NCBI GenBank assembly: GCA_937901055.1
Contig: CALCGO010000261.1
Span: forward strand, 1-5,282
Reading direction: 5' to 3'
Length of the DNA: 5,282 bases
Source: an uncultured Rhodobacterales bacterium
GTDB taxonomy: Bacteria; Pseudomonadota; Alphaproteobacteria; Rhodobacterales; Rhodobacteraceae
A program made the position numbers and the translations under genes. The notes below the pieces were generated by a model. The model did not search any database. It saw nothing but the letters and a program-made list of their open reading frames with translations, and was not told the DNA's origin. Below, in pieces: positions 4,851 through 5,282 of this stretch (the first letter of the stretch is position 1; each line of letters starts with the position of its first letter).

Positions 4851-5282
4851 ATGGAAAACAAAACGGTATTGGTGACGGGTGCAACCAGCGGCATAGGGTT
4901 GGCTTTGATCAACCGGCTGTCAAAGGCGGGCTACACGCCGATTTTGACGGCGCGGAATGCAGATAAGGTGAAGGCTTTGGCCGCCGAAAAGGGCGTCGTC
5001 GGGTATACGCTGGATGTGGCGGACGCGGCTGCAATCAAGCGGGTTTGCTTGCAGGTTGAGCAGGATCACGGCCCACTGTGGGGGTTGGTGAACAACGCCG
5101 GAATTTGGCTTGAGGGGGATTTTGACGCCTACGCGCCAGACGACATCAAGGCCGTGATGGACACCAACACGATGGGCACAATGAATATGACCCATGCGGT
5201 GTTACCGGGGATGCTGTCGCGGGGGCGGGGATCGGTGTTGAACGTGGTTTCGACGGGGGCGCTTTATACGCGCAAGTCGATC
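4851..5282 (+). CDS. Short-chain dehydrogenase/reductase (SDR), 3' end cut by window edge
   Basis: A classical NAD(P)-dependent oxidoreductase of the Rossmann-fold SDR family, probably cytoplasmic. The first 144 residues are present; the family is about 230-280. The cofactor motif TGATSGIG is at 9-16 directly after a short N-terminal strand. LDVAD (54-58) holds the adenine-binding Asp, NNAG is at 81-84, Asn106 in DTNTMGT matches the catalytic-tetrad Asn, and NVVSTGAL (131-138) includes the catalytic Ser134. The Tyr-x-x-x-Lys motif would follow just past the edge. Arg35 after the second strand (TARN) leans toward NADP(H). ATG 4851 is supported by AAGGGG 8 nt upstream. The substrate cannot be named. 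Divergence from metZ gives no functional hint. Confidence 0.92.
   Translation, partial: MENKTVLVTGATSGIGLALINRLSKAGYTPILTARNADKVKALAAEKGVVGYTLDVADAAAIKRVCLQVEQDHGPLWGLVNNAGIWLEGDFDAYAPDDIKAVMDTNTMGTMNMTHAVLPGMLSRGRGSVLNVVSTGALYTRKSI

Noticed and set aside
1..5282. CRISPR array, insertion sequence, tRNA or prophage elements
   Set aside because: No repeated spacer pattern, transposase frame, terminal inverted repeats, cloverleaf or integrase-like sequence was seen on either strand.

Overview
The window reads as a compact chromosomal segment of an alphaproteobacterium, most likely from the Rhodobacterales/Roseobacter group. The evidence is TrkH and FolE of alphaproteobacterial type, a metZ gene behind a SAM-II-like leader, a folE leader of the kind found in that group, and a perfect TTAA-N7-TTAAC (CtrA-type) box. 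This placement is inferred from memory of these families; no database search was possible.

Layout. Five genes lie on the minus strand and, read in their own direction, run metZ (4615-3431), folE (3266-2631), a marR-family regulator (2551-2108), a deiodinase-like thioredoxin-fold protein (2105-1389) and trkH (1351 to beyond the left edge). A short-chain dehydrogenase/reductase gene starts at 4851 on the plus strand, diverges from metZ and is cut by the right edge. All reading frames are intact. The two outer genes are partial only because the window ends.

Regulation is unusually readable. metZ has a promoter whose predicted start falls on the first stem of a SAM-II-like riboswitch, which fits repression of homocysteine synthesis by S-adenosylmethionine. 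folE has a good -35/-10 promoter with a CtrA-type box over the -35, then an approximately 80-nt leader with a G-rich/C-rich hairpin that may be a THF-II (folE-motif) riboswitch. folE starts at GTG and ends in an intrinsic terminator that abuts the next promoter. marR has a perfect TATAAT buried in a 31-bp inverted repeat that ends one base before its start codon, which suggests tight self-repression and a nearly leaderless message.

The part that looks least described is the marR/deiodinase-like pair. The genes are 2 nt apart, the second gene's ribosome binding site lies inside the first gene's last codons, and the one visible operator controls both. The second protein has the deiodinase-style GSxTxP and EAHP motifs but carries cysteine (TGT) where animal enzymes carry selenocysteine. 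trkH follows after 37 nt and may be read through from the same promoter. The natural signal and substrate cannot be told from sequence.
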